Source: Hyphomicrobiales bacterium
GTDB lineage: Bacteria; Pseudomonadota; Alphaproteobacteria; Rhizobiales; Rhizobiaceae
Assembly: GCA_900489925.1 (NCBI GenBank)
Contig: UEHQ01000012.1
Location: 62,001-126,000 of the forward strand
Reading direction: 5' to 3'
Length of the DNA stretch: 64,000 nucleotides
Part shown: positions 38,508 through 47,582 of the stretch, one piece after another
Position numbering within the stretch: position 1 is the first letter of the stretch
Layout: every line of letters begins with the position of its first letter
The notes under the pieces: generated by a model
The model's database searches: none
Seen by the model: only the letters and a program-made list of their open reading frames with translations
What the model was told of the DNA's origin: nothing
Program-made: the position numbers and the translations under genes

Positions 38508-40475
38508 TTAGCGATGCAGGCGGACTGTGACGCCCCGCACGATGTGCACCGCTTCAAGCGCTGCCAGCAGCGCCGGCTTGAGCAAGGGAAAGTCACGCGC
38601 AATCGCCCCCTCGCGCCATAGCTGCGACTTCACCGAGATGAGTTTCCGGCCGATCGCGGCCCTTTCGGAGCCACCGATCACCTGCACCATATCCGACCGT
38701 CCGAAATCGACCGAACGCGGGCCGGTGCCGAGCGCGACAAGATCGAATTGGGTCGGGTTGGTAATCGCTCTTTTCAAGCGCCGCCAGGCTCGGTCGGCGT
38801 CAGCCACCACCGTCGCTCCGCTGGTGACGCCGTCGATATATTGCAAGGCTCCTGCGAGAAGCGGATTGCCCAGCGAAGGGTCAAGTCGGCCATATCGGAT
38901 GTCGCCGGAATCCCCCACGATCTGGCCGTAGGCATCCTCGCTCAGCCGTCTTACCGACGGCACCGCCGGTTCGAACAGGCTTTCGATGATCTGCCAGTAC
39001 CTCAGAATGACGGATTCCACTTTGAGCGGGCTGTAGAGGTTCTGTTCGACCACAAGCCCGGCAACTCTGGGGAAATGATCCTCGCTCAGACCCTTGTAAT
39101 TGCACCTGGCGAACTGGATCGTCTCGAAACGGTGGTCAGGGAAACCGGCGGCAAGGAGCCGTTGCGTGCTGCCATACAAGCCGGTATCACACAGGATAAT
39201 CCGTTTCGTGTCTCCAGCAACCTGATCGAGATGCCGGGCAAAAAGCTCGTTCTGCTTTCGCACATCGGCAAGGACACGTTGACCTTCCGCAGTGTCCAGC
39301 ATGAAAAAGAGCCGCGCCGGGTCGAAAGGCTGCCGCCAAGCCGACGGCAGGTCGTAGCGGCCCTCACCCATTGCATGAGCGACATCCGCAAAACTATTGC
39401 CGCGAAACTCGCGACCGAGCTCGTCCAGCACCGCTGGGCTTCTCGTCATGAGCGCGGAACGCGCCGCAACAAGGCGCGAGACCAGAATGCTCTCCCGCTT
39501 CATATCGAGCGGAAGCTCCAGAGCCCGCAACAACCGCTCAAATGCTTCACGGATACCGACGCCGCCTCTCGCGCAAAACAGCATGGTCGCATCGCCGCCT
39601 GCATTCGCCTGCCTGGCGTATAGCCAGATCAGCAAGCAGAACTCGGCGACGATCGGCCCAAAAACCTCCTTGCCGAACGACGTTCTATCCTCCGGCACGG
39701 GAACATCCATCCTGCCTCGCGACAAGCGTCGCCTGACGCGCCGAATTGCTTCCGTGGCTGCGCCGTCCGCCCGGGAGGCGTAGCTTCTGAAAGTGTTCCT
39801 CGGAAGATGTACGGCACGGATGCCCATTCCCTCGGGAACCTGGAAGTCGGCTCTTTCGTCGTCCCCTATATGGAGCATTTGCGAGGGAGAGGCCGACTCG
39901 GCTTCCAGAACCGCCGAAAAAAGCCCGCCATGCCGCTTGCTCGCACCCATGTCGGCGCTCGAATAGACCCGGTCGATGAGCCCAGGGCCATGAAAATAGT
40001 CGATCAGTTCGGTGAGTTTGTCAGCCGGCAGCCCCGTGTCGCTCACGGCAACAACCCTGAGCCCGGCCGTGTGATAACGCCTCAGCAACATCGCAAGAGC
40101 GCCGTTCGCCGAAAGGGCCTTTTTCTCGGACGCCAATTCAATCGCAAGCCGTTCCTCGACCAAATTCTCGGGCAATCCAAGAATATTGAGTTGGTTGCAG
40201 ATAATATCGGTGAGACGCACCTCACCGGCGCCATCGCCCATATTCAACGCGCGATAGGCCGATTTCTGTGCAAGGAGACGCACACGGACAAGGTCGTCCG
40301 GCGGCACCGAAAAGCCACGCTCGGCGAGCAGGCGCGCAAATTTTGCCTCGGCCGCTACGATCCGAGATCGCTCCGATTTCCTACGGCGTAACAATAAAGT
40401 ATCAAAGACGTCGGTTGAGATCAGCTCTATCTTGCTGACAGGGCTGTAGAGATCATCATGGCTTCGTCGCAGCAC
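38508..40475 (-). CDS. Large HAD-superfamily protein of the polysaccharide locus
   Basis: A 655-residue protein starting at GTG 40475 after GGGAG. The N-terminal third is a HAD domain: motif I DVFDT with candidate nucleophile Asp22, a motif II-like VVAVSDTGLPAD, a conserved Lys region in ADMGASKRHGG and motif IV HIGDDERAD. The remaining about 400 residues are a conserved-looking but unassigned region that includes ILCDTGLYGSTQRLLA. Relatives occur in surface-polysaccharide loci, where they are thought to act on sugar phosphates or lipid-linked intermediates. The specific reaction is unknown. Confidence 0.85.
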   Translation of the reverse strand: MLRRSHDDLYSPVSKIELISTDVFDTLLLRRRKSERSRIVAAEAKFARLLAERGFSVPPDDLVRVRLLAQKSAYRALNMGDGAGEVRLTDIICNQLNILGLPENLVEERLAIELASEKKALSANGALAMLLRRYHTAGLRVVAVSDTGLPADKLTELIDYFHGPGLIDRVYSSADMGASKRHGGLFSAVLEAESASPSQMLHIGDDERADFQVPEGMGIRAVHLPRNTFRSYASRADGAATEAIRRVRRRLSRGRMDVPVPEDRTSFGKEVFGPIVAEFCLLIWLYARQANAGGDATMLFCARGGVGIREAFERLLRALELPLDMKRESILVSRLVAARSALMTRSPAVLDELGREFRGNSFADVAHAMGEGRYDLPSAWRQPFDPARLFFMLDTAEGQRVLADVRKQNELFARHLDQVAGDTKRIILCDTGLYGSTQRLLAAGFPDHRFETIQFARCNYKGLSEDHFPRVAGLVVEQNLYSPLKVESVILRYWQIIESLFEPAVPSVRRLSEDAYGQIVGDSGDIRYGRLDPSLGNPLLAGALQYIDGVTSGATVVADADRAWRRLKRAITNPTQFDLVALGTGPRSVDFGRSDMVQVIGGSERAAIGRKLISVKSQLWREGAIARDFPLLKPALLAALEAVHIVRGVTVRLHR

Positions 40476-40847
40476 TGGATACTCCCTGCGTCGGTCAGTT
40501 TAATTGATCCGTCTCTCCGGAACGAATTCCGGCACACAAAACAACCCAGCCACGTCTCAGGAAACCGGGCTCGCACCAATGCATCGCATTCTCGTGGCGC
40601 AAACGAGCCCGTAATTTCAAGCGCCACCAAGATATAGTAGCAGAATCAAATTCACGATATCAAGTCCCGATCAACAAACTCGATCAAAGAAAAGATTGAT
40701 AGAAGTGAGAATTACTACTTAAGCGTTATAAGTTCTTGCGCATGAAACGTCGGATACATCCGAATATATCAACCTTACTCTTATCTTTTCAGGTCGGAAA
40801 ATTTAATCTATGGTTGGGCTTGGGGGTCTTATAGACGGGAACAGTCT
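40476..40847. other. AT-rich divergent region between the HAD-protein and FAD-oxidoreductase genes
   Basis: These 372 bases have no convincing gene. The segment 40615-40810 is the most AT-rich stretch of the locus and presumably carries promoters for both directions. A perfect 14-base palindrome is at 40750-40763. No good -35/-10 pair was found; TTGATA (40696) and TTATAA (40726) are too far apart. Confidence 0.5.
40750..40763. promoter_or_regulatory. Palindrome in a promoter region
   Basis: TCGGATACATCCGA has perfect 6-base arms around AC, 85 bases before the FAD-oxidoreductase start. It could be an operator. No matching copy was noticed elsewhere in the locus. Confidence 0.3.
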
Positions 40848-42176
40848 ATGGGTGACGCAAGCAGCGAAATCGTCCGCGAGACTAACATCGAGCCAGAGGG
40901 GTTTGATGCAATTGTTCTTGGAGCCGGGATTTCCGGCTTGGTGTCTGCTTCCGTTCTTGCAAAGCAGGGAAATCGCGTTCTCGTTGTCGATGAGTATAGC
41001 CACATAGGCGGCAACCATATCGACTGGTCGTCCAACGGTTACACATTCGACATCGGAAGCCTGATCTTCCAGGACGACTCCCCCCTGCTCGACCACTTTC
41101 CGGAATTGCTGACGCTCTACGTCCCGATCGATCCAAAGTGGGCGCGATTGAATCCGCAAGGCATGGTAACGGCCTATCCCATCTCGCTGCGCGACGACAT
41201 TCTGGGCGCCGGTCCACTGGAGATCACCAGAATCCTCGCTTCTGTCGCCTACGCGCGGATCTTCCAGCGGAAGATGCGGAATGCCAAGGAATTCTCCCGA
41301 TATTGGATTGGCGCCTATCTCCTCCACCGTTCCGGGCTGGAATCCTATATGAAACGCTTCTACGGGATCGGCGCGGAAGAAATCGACATTGATCTCGCCA
41401 GAAAGCGAATGCTCTGGATCAGCGAACATGCCTCCTTGAGAAATCTGGCCTCACGCGTGCTGAAGCCCAGGAGGCAGGGGCCAACAAACCGCCAGATGGC
41501 GCGTCCGCGGGAAGGCTTTGGAACGCTTTACAATGCCGCCGCCGAACGGCTGACAAAACAAGGCGTCACATTTCATCTGGATGCGAAGATGCAGAGTGTC
41601 CTTAGAATTCAGGGCAGGCTGCACTTGGATCTCGGGGATAGAACCGTCGCGTCCAGCCGGGTGATATCAACGATACCGATCCACCGAGCCGAGGAATTGT
41701 GCGGCCTCGATTCCGGCCGGCGGCTCGAAAGCATGACGCTCATCGCCCTCTATTTCAGCTTTTCCGGCGAGCGGGGGTTCAAAGAGTCGATCATCTACAA
41801 CTTCTCTCACGAAGGCGCCTGGAAGCGCTTGACCGTCTATTCGGACTTCTATGGAAGGGTTGGCGATCGCGAATATTTCACTGCCGAGGTTGTGGCCAAC
41901 CATGTCGGCGGATCCGTGAGCCAAGCCGAAGCCGATTTCCGTGCGCACGTTCAGGCAAACGGACTTTTCGCCGGCGACCTGAAGCTCGAGGGAAGCCAGG
42001 TCCTCGACAATGCATATCCAATCTATCGCGAGGGCGCGGCGCGGCACGCAATCGAAGCTGGGCGGCAGCTGCGGGCCTTCGGGCTCGAGTCCTTCGGCCG
42101 GCAGGGCGCGTTCAACTATCAGCCGACCGCTCGCACCTCGACCCTGGAGGCGGAGGCGTCCGTCAACGGCGCATAG
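40848..42176 (+). CDS. FAD-dependent NAD(P)-binding_8 oxidoreductase / UDP-galactopyranose-mutase-like
   Basis: A 442-residue flavoprotein. The dinucleotide motif GAGISGLVSASVLAKQG (about 24-40) is followed by VDEYSHIGGNHIDW, and PREGFGTLYNAAAERL lies mid-protein, a pattern shared by protoporphyrinogen-oxidase-like and UDP-galactopyranose-mutase-like enzymes of polysaccharide loci. It could isomerise or oxidise a nucleotide sugar. The family is clear; the substrate is not. It opens the last plus-strand block of the locus. Confidence 0.82.
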   Translation: MGDASSEIVRETNIEPEGFDAIVLGAGISGLVSASVLAKQGNRVLVVDEYSHIGGNHIDWSSNGYTFDIGSLIFQDDSPLLDHFPELLTLYVPIDPKWARLNPQGMVTAYPISLRDDILGAGPLEITRILASVAYARIFQRKMRNAKEFSRYWIGAYLLHRSGLESYMKRFYGIGAEEIDIDLARKRMLWISEHASLRNLASRVLKPRRQGPTNRQMARPREGFGTLYNAAAERLTKQGVTFHLDAKMQSVLRIQGRLHLDLGDRTVASSRVISTIPIHRAEELCGLDSGRRLESMTLIALYFSFSGERGFKESIIYNFSHEGAWKRLTVYSDFYGRVGDREYFTAEVVANHVGGSVSQAEADFRAHVQANGLFAGDLKLEGSQVLDNAYPIYREGAARHAIEAGRQLRAFGLESFGRQGAFNYQPTARTSTLEAEASVNGA

Positions 42177-42220
42177 GCCTATTGGAGATCATGTCTGCCG
42201 ATACGGTCCGAGAGACAGGA

Positions 42221-42232
42221 GCGAACGTTCGC
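42221..42232. repeat. Perfect 12-base palindrome
   Basis: GCGAACGTTCGC lies in the 171-base gap between the FAD oxidoreductase and the GT4 gene. It may be a regulatory site for the GT4/GH16 pair or a chance element. Confidence 0.25.
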
Positions 42233-42347
42233 GGCGGTCAGGGTTGAGATTTTAGCCATTGCTGACAAATGCCGATCGGGCCATACTTCGATCTCATCCA
42301 TTGCGAGCGCATAGCATTTTTGCCGACAACGACACTGGGTGCTTTTC

Positions 42348-43430
42348 ATGCGTATCCTGCATATTCTCAATCATACCAATCGGTTGAATGGGCACGTTCA
42401 CGCGGCGGTCGATCTCGCATGCGCTCAAAGCAAGCTTGGCCACACCGTCTGTGTCGCCAGCGGCGGCGGCGATTTCGATGCCCTGCTGCACAGGAACAAT
42501 GTCGAGACGGTGGTCATCGATCACCACCGAAAGCCGGTCAACCTTCTCAAATCCTCGCTTGCGCTTCGTTCGCATGTGGCCGCGTGGAAGGCGGAAATCG
42601 TTCACGCTCACATGATGACCAGCGCCGTCTTGGCTTGGCCGATCTGCAAATTCGCCGGCATTCCGCTGATCACCACGGTTCACAACGAGTTCGAGAAGAG
42701 TGCCATCCTCATGGGGCTCGGTACGCGGGTGATTGCCGTGAGCGGAGCGGTTGGCGCATCCATGCGCAAGCGCGGGATACCGGCTTCAAAGCTGCGGGTT
42801 GTCCTCAATGGAACGATCGGATCCATGCGCTTCGAAGACCGCAACCGGGTGCCTGTTGCTCTCCACGCCCCTAGCATCCTCTACGTCGGCGGCCTGCACC
42901 CCAGGAAGGGGTTGCCTGACCTTTTCAAAGCCTTCGACATTGCTTACGCACAACACCCTGAGGCACGGCTCTATGTGGTTGGAGAAGGACCGTTCCGAAA
43001 GCCCTATGAGGAAATGGTCGGCCAGATGGATTGCGCGACAGCAGTGAGCTTCCTGGGTGCGAAAGAAGACCCCTTCGCATGGATGGCGGGCGCGGACATC
43101 TTTGTTCTGCCGTCTCACGCCGATCCGGCGCCCCTTGTCCTTTCCGAGGCGCGGGAAGCCCGATGTGCAGTCATCGGGACCTCTGTGGACGGCATACCGC
43201 AACTGCTGGAAGGCGGCGCCGCCGGCATTCTGGTTCCTCCAGAAGACCCCGGCGCGATTGCGGCCGTTCTCTGCGATCTTCTCGACAGTCCCGCCCGGAT
43301 CGAAGAGTGGAAAGACAAGAGCCAATTGCGCATTGAGCACCTGACGATCGACCGCGTGGCGCGCGAAACGATGGATGTCTACGGAGCAGCCCTCTCGCCC
43401 ATCTCAAAAACGGCCGCCGCAGCAGCCTGA
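42348..43430 (+). CDS. Glycosyltransferase family 4
   Basis: A 360-residue GT-B transferase starting at ATG 42348 (MRILHILNHTNRLNGHV). Acceptor-side features include HAHMMTSA and TTVHNEFEK; donor-side features are ILYVGGLHPRKGLPDL and the E-x7-E-like PSHADPAPLVLSEAREARCAV. It precedes the GH16 gene by 31 bases and is probably cotranscribed with it. It is the sixth glycosyltransferase domain of the locus. Confidence 0.92.
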   Translation: MRILHILNHTNRLNGHVHAAVDLACAQSKLGHTVCVASGGGDFDALLHRNNVETVVIDHHRKPVNLLKSSLALRSHVAAWKAEIVHAHMMTSAVLAWPICKFAGIPLITTVHNEFEKSAILMGLGTRVIAVSGAVGASMRKRGIPASKLRVVLNGTIGSMRFEDRNRVPVALHAPSILYVGGLHPRKGLPDLFKAFDIAYAQHPEARLYVVGEGPFRKPYEEMVGQMDCATAVSFLGAKEDPFAWMAGADIFVLPSHADPAPLVLSEAREARCAVIGTSVDGIPQLLEGGAAGILVPPEDPGAIAAVLCDLLDSPARIEEWKDKSQLRIEHLTIDRVARETMDVYGAALSPISKTAAAAA

Positions 43431-43461
43431 AGCCTGCAACCCCAACCGGAGAGCCAACACC

Positions 43462-44394
43462 ATGACCACCACTACGTCTCGCCGTGGTATTCTGATCGGC
43501 ACTGCCGCGCTGGCGGCCGGAGGTGGCTTGCTCCTCACCGGCAACCGCCCCGTTGCCGAAGAAACCCGCGACCCGACAGAAGGTCGGGCTCTCGCTTTCG
43601 ATGAAAACTTTGCGATGCTCGATCCGGCAATCTGGTTTGCCGGCCCAAAAGCCACAACCTTTGATAGCGGCTTTTACGGCCGATCCGCCTTCAGCCGGAT
43701 CGAAGGCGAGGAAGGCTTCCTCCCCTACGAGATCGTCGATGATGCGGCAGCGGGCAATGGCAAGGCACTCCAGATTTCAGCCCGATACATCGGGCGCACG
43801 ATGAACGTGCCGAACTACTATGGAAATGACAAACCGGAATTCCAGTGGATCTCCGGCAATATACAGACGGCGAAATCAGACGGCACAATCATGAAGGGCT
43901 GGAGACAGGGGTATTTTGAAGTGCGAATGTGGGTGCCGGCGCACCCTCTGAGTTTCCCGGCCTTCTGGCTGATGAACGGCAGGAGCATCCTCTATCCAAA
44001 AACCAGCATCGAACTTGATGTCATTGAGCACAAGGGCTTCGAGCCAACTCAATACGGCCTCTACCTGCACGAATGGGGCCAGCCCGGCGAACACCACGAA
44101 GGCATCGGTATGCATACCGGAACAGACATTACCAAGGGCTACTTTCGCTATGGTGTTTCCGTCGATGGCGGCCGTTGCAGGTTCTACTTCGAACGCAAGC
44201 CCATTCGCGATCCGAAGACCCAGCAGCCGGTGGAATGGACGATCGGGCGCGCGGCCGAGATGGATGCGCAAAACGACGTCTTCTGGCCGCTGATAACCCT
44301 CGCCCTGCAATCCGACGTTCCGTTCCCCAATCCGCTGCGAGATGAAGACCGGGATACGAGACTGCGCGTTGACTACATGCGGGTCTATACCTGA
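43462..44394 (+). CDS. Glycoside hydrolase family 16 glycanase, Tat-exported (ExoK-like role)
   Basis: A 310-residue secreted glycanase. The N-terminus has a twin-arginine motif (TSRRGILIG) and a hydrophobic stretch to about residue 26. The GH16 catalytic motif ELDVIE is at 184-189, with Glu184 the likely nucleophile and Glu189 the acid/base. Flanking features are GYFEVRMWVPA and PAFWLM. By analogy with ExoK it could trim the polymer made by this locus during export. Using Tat rather than Sec is unusual for this role. Confidence 0.9.
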   Translation: MTTTTSRRGILIGTAALAAGGGLLLTGNRPVAEETRDPTEGRALAFDENFAMLDPAIWFAGPKATTFDSGFYGRSAFSRIEGEEGFLPYEIVDDAAAGNGKALQISARYIGRTMNVPNYYGNDKPEFQWISGNIQTAKSDGTIMKGWRQGYFEVRMWVPAHPLSFPAFWLMNGRSILYPKTSIELDVIEHKGFEPTQYGLYLHEWGQPGEHHEGIGMHTGTDITKGYFRYGVSVDGGRCRFYFERKPIRDPKTQQPVEWTIGRAAEMDAQNDVFWPLITLALQSDVPFPNPLRDEDRDTRLRVDYMRVYT

Positions 44395-44426
44395 CCTCCG
44401 GGCAGCGGCGAACCGGCCAGCGCCTA

Positions 44427-45761
44427 TCAGTTACTTGACAAGCTCTGCTCGATCAGCGCTGCGAGCCCTAAAAGACCCGCATCATCCCCACGGCGTCCAC
44501 TGAGCATGAGCCCAATTGGGCGACGTTGGGACGGTCGACGAACCGGGATGGCAATAGACGGCTGGCCGGAGAGATTGAACACCGTCGCGTTTTTCGACGC
44601 CAGCAAGTCGTAGTCGTCATGCCAGTTCCCAAGAATCGCCGGCATGGTGGTTGCCGCCGGAGCAACGAGTACGTCGCAATCGCGCATGGCCGCGTCCATC
44701 GTCTGGGCAAATTGGCCAAGCCGAGCTCGCGCGTCTTCGTAATCGCCCAGAGTGATGCGCGATTTTCTTTCCAGTTTCTCCGAGGCGCGCGGGCTGAACA
44801 GTTCGCGGTGAGACGAAAGCTCGCCGCCGAACGCTTCGTAAGCTTCCCGAAACAAGCGGGTGCTTATCGTCAGACTGTCGTCGACTCCTCCCTCGTCCAG
44901 ATCGACGATCGCGGCGCCCTGGCGCTGCAGCTCAGACAGGCACTCCTCGACTGCACCTGCGATTTCGGGATCACCGTCAAAGAAGAAACGGCGCATCACG
45001 CCGATCCGAACGCCCGCGACCCCATCGTCTGGCACGGCAGCAGGTTGCCACTCAAACCCCGCAGCTGAGGCAAAAGTCAATGCTGCGTCGGACACGGTTC
45101 GCGTCAACGTGCCCACATGGTCCAGCGACGGCACCAGCGGCACGACACCGTCCGTCGAGATGGCATTGAAGCTCGGCTTGAAGCCGACAACCCCGCAACA
45201 ATGAGCGGGAAAGCGTATGGAGCAGGCCGTATCGGTTCCCAATGCCGCGAACACCAACCCGGCGCCGACAGCGGAGGCCGAGCCCCCGCTTGAGCCACCG
45301 GCATCTAGGCCAGCATCCAGTGGATTGCGGATCGGACCGAAAAACGGATTGTCACTGGTGGTGCCATAGGCAAGTTCGTGCATCCCGACCTTGCCAAGAA
45401 TGACAGCGCCAGAGTCCTTCAATCTCCGGACGACCTCGGCATCGTGCTCGGGAACCAGATCGGCGAACAGCTCGGATCCGCACGTCATGCGAACGCCGGA
45501 CACCGCTATGTTGTCCTTGATGGCAATCGGTATGCCGTGAAGCGGGCCACGCCAACGCCCGCGCGATCGCTCCGCATCGGCAGCGCTCGCTGCCTCAAGC
45601 GCCAACTCCCGTGTGACGGTGATGAAGGCGTTCAACGAATGGTTCAGCCTGTCAATGCGTTCCAGCATATGCTTTGTGAGCGCGACGGATGTGACTGTGC
45701 CGGACTGCATGAGCGCCGACACCTCGGCAATGCTGAGGTTGTGCCAGTTTTCTCCCGGCAT
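44427..45761 (-). CDS. Amidase (amidase signature family)
   Basis: A 444-residue amidase. I chose the ATG at 45761, three bases after the peptidase stop, over the longer frame. The Ser-cisSer-Lys triad is visible: Lys in PIAIKDN, cis-Ser in GGSSGGSAS and the nucleophile Ser in TDTACSIRFPA. It hydrolyses C-N amide bonds of small molecules or peptides in the cytoplasm. It is the last gene of the aminotransferase/ABC/peptidase operon and converges on the GH16 gene. Confidence 0.92.
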   Translation of the reverse strand: MPGENWHNLSIAEVSALMQSGTVTSVALTKHMLERIDRLNHSLNAFITVTRELALEAASAADAERSRGRWRGPLHGIPIAIKDNIAVSGVRMTCGSELFADLVPEHDAEVVRRLKDSGAVILGKVGMHELAYGTTSDNPFFGPIRNPLDAGLDAGGSSGGSASAVGAGLVFAALGTDTACSIRFPAHCCGVVGFKPSFNAISTDGVVPLVPSLDHVGTLTRTVSDAALTFASAAGFEWQPAAVPDDGVAGVRIGVMRRFFFDGDPEIAGAVEECLSELQRQGAAIVDLDEGGVDDSLTISTRLFREAYEAFGGELSSHRELFSPRASEKLERKSRITLGDYEDARARLGQFAQTMDAAMRDCDVLVAPAATTMPAILGNWHDDYDLLASKNATVFNLSGQPSIAIPVRRPSQRRPIGLMLSGRRGDDAGLLGLAALIEQSLSSN

Positions 45762-45763
45762 CC

Positions 45764-46795
45764 TCAACGCTCGCTTTGACGCAGCCAGTCCGCGAGAGAC
45801 CGTCGCTTCTGCCGACCGCGGCCAACCATCGCCTCGGCCGCACACAGCGAGTTCAGCACGGCCTCCTGCGTCGCTTCGGCAGCGGCGCGGAAGAGTTCGT
45901 CTATCCTGCCTTCGTTGAGCGCCCGGATTTGAACGAAATCTGCGGGTTCATCGTGGTCGAAGACCACGCCCGTGCTGAAACCGACCGTGATATCGCCGCT
46001 TCCGTGCCCCCAAAAAGCGCCGAGCCGAGCAAGGCCGGCACCGCACCGACGGCTGACACGCTGCAACTGCCGGTGTTCCATCGGGATGTCTGTTGCCAGA
46101 ACGATGATGACGGATCCCTTCTCGACATCTTGCATGATCTTCGGGCTAGGGCGTCGGCCATCCGGCAGAACAAGATCGCCTGCTCGCCCGAAGTTGGAAA
46201 GAACGAGAACGCCAAGATGAAAATCCGATGCATCCAGCACGATCCTGCGTGAGGACGTGCCAATGCCGCCCTTGAAGCCGAAGCAGCTCATTCCGGTTCC
46301 TGCACCGACACTCCCTTGCGCCACCTCCTCACTTGCGCTAGCGAGCGCTAGGCGGGCATGATCCTCGGTCACTGCCATTGCCTGGATATCGTTCAGCGGC
46401 CCGTCATTGCATTCGCCAACCACGGGATTGACCGTTGCCGTCTGCCTCCCGATATCGGGATTTTGCGCGATCGCCTCGCGGATAAGGGCATTGGCGCAGG
46501 TGCCGACGGCGAAAGTATTGCTGAGCAGGATCGGCGTTTCCAATGTCCCCAGCTCGTCGACCTGGACAAGGCCGGCGCTCTTGCCGAACCCGTTGATGAC
46601 ATCGGCGGCAGCCAGCACCTTCCGGCGATACATGTTGCCGCCATGGGGAACGATTGCGGTCACGCCCGTATTGATGTCGCCGGCCCGCAGCGTGTGATGC
46701 CCGACGCGGACGCCGGGCACATCGGTAATCGCATTGCGCGGGCCAGTGGGCATGGTTCCGCAGACGATGCCGAAATCACGTGCTGTTACGCTCAC
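45764..46795 (-). CDS. P1-family (DmpA-type) aminopeptidase/amidase
   Basis: A 343-residue autoprocessing N-terminal nucleophile peptidase. Characteristic sequences are ITDVPGVRVGH near the N-terminus and GTGMSCFGFKGGIGTSSR, where cleavage before the Ser of the GTSS segment frees the catalytic serine in relatives. Family members cut peptides with N-terminal D-Ala or beta-amino acids (DmpA, BapA). There is no signal peptide. Together with the amidase and class IV aminotransferase this suggests breakdown of peptides with non-standard residues. Confidence 0.93.
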   Translation of the reverse strand: MSVTARDFGIVCGTMPTGPRNAITDVPGVRVGHHTLRAGDINTGVTAIVPHGGNMYRRKVLAAADVINGFGKSAGLVQVDELGTLETPILLSNTFAVGTCANALIREAIAQNPDIGRQTATVNPVVGECNDGPLNDIQAMAVTEDHARLALASASEEVAQGSVGAGTGMSCFGFKGGIGTSSRRIVLDASDFHLGVLVLSNFGRAGDLVLPDGRRPSPKIMQDVEKGSVIIVLATDIPMEHRQLQRVSRRCGAGLARLGAFWGHGSGDITVGFSTGVVFDHDEPADFVQIRALNEGRIDELFRAAAEATQEAVLNSLCAAEAMVGRGRQKRRSLADWLRQSER

Positions 46796-46813
46796 TGGTT
46801 GATCCTTCCCGAT

Positions 46814-47557
46814 TTACAGACGCCCGGCTTCGATGATGCTCTTCAGGAACGCCTGCGTTCTTTCGCCCTGAGGCTGTCCGAAGATCTGCGAAGGCGGACC
46901 TTGTTCATAGACGACGCCACCCTGAAGGAAGCAAACCTTGTCTGCCACTTCGCGGGCAAACCCCATCTCGTGGGTCGCCAGCACCATCGTCATGCCCTTC
47001 TTCGCAAGATCGCGCACGATGTCCAGAACTTCCGATACGAGTTCGGGATCAAGCGCCGACGTAATTTCGTCAAGCAAGAGCAATGTCGGGTCCATCATCA
47101 GCGCGCGAACGATCGCGACACGCTGCTGCTGACCGCCGGAGAGCCTGTCAGGATATTCGTTGGCCTTGTGCTCGAGTCCGATGCGGGCGAGAAGCGCGCG
47201 TCCCTTCTCGAATGCTTCCTTCCTGGGCATGCCGAGGACCTTGAGCGGCGCCAAGGTGACGTTCTCGATCACGCTCATGTGCGGAAACAGGTTGTAGCCC
47301 TGGAAGACGATGCCAATCTCGCGGCGCAAGGCATCGAGATCGACGCCCGGTCCCGTCACGCGGTCGCCGTGAAGACGGATTTCGCCTTCCTGGATGGTCT
47401 CCAGCCGGTTGATGCAGCGAAGCAGTGTGGACTTGCCGCAGCCGGATGGCCCGATGAGGCACACGACCTCATGCTCCTCAATATCGAGAGAGATGCCGGC
47501 GAGGACCTCCACCGGCCCGTAGCGCTTATATGCCTTGTCGATTTCGACGAGTGCCAT
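46814..47557 (-). CDS. Polar amino-acid ABC transporter ATP-binding protein (GlnQ/HisP type)
   Basis: A 247-residue ATPase with Walker A GPSGCGKS (36-43), signature LSGGQQQR (about 138-145) and LLLLDEITSALDPE. The H-loop is ATHEMGFAREVADKV. It powers uptake through the single permease encoded 25 bases upstream. It is the normal length for the family. Confidence 0.95.
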   Translation of the reverse strand: MALVEIDKAYKRYGPVEVLAGISLDIEEHEVVCLIGPSGCGKSTLLRCINRLETIQEGEIRLHGDRVTGPGVDLDALRREIGIVFQGYNLFPHMSVIENVTLAPLKVLGMPRKEAFEKGRALLARIGLEHKANEYPDRLSGGQQQRVAIVRALMMDPTLLLLDEITSALDPELVSEVLDIVRDLAKKGMTMVLATHEMGFAREVADKVCFLQGGVVYEQGPPSQIFGQPQGERTQAFLKSIIEAGRL

Positions 47558-47582
47558 TTTCAGAGTTTCCTTGCCTGCCGGC

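Noticed and set aside
40427..40630. 67-codon minus-strand frame upstream of the HAD-protein gene
   Set aside because: It overlaps the true HAD-protein start in another frame, has no ribosome site and no similarity I recognise.
40696..40731. TTGATA with TTATAA as a promoter for the FAD-oxidoreductase gene
   Set aside because: The spacer is 24 bases, too long for a sigma-70 promoter.
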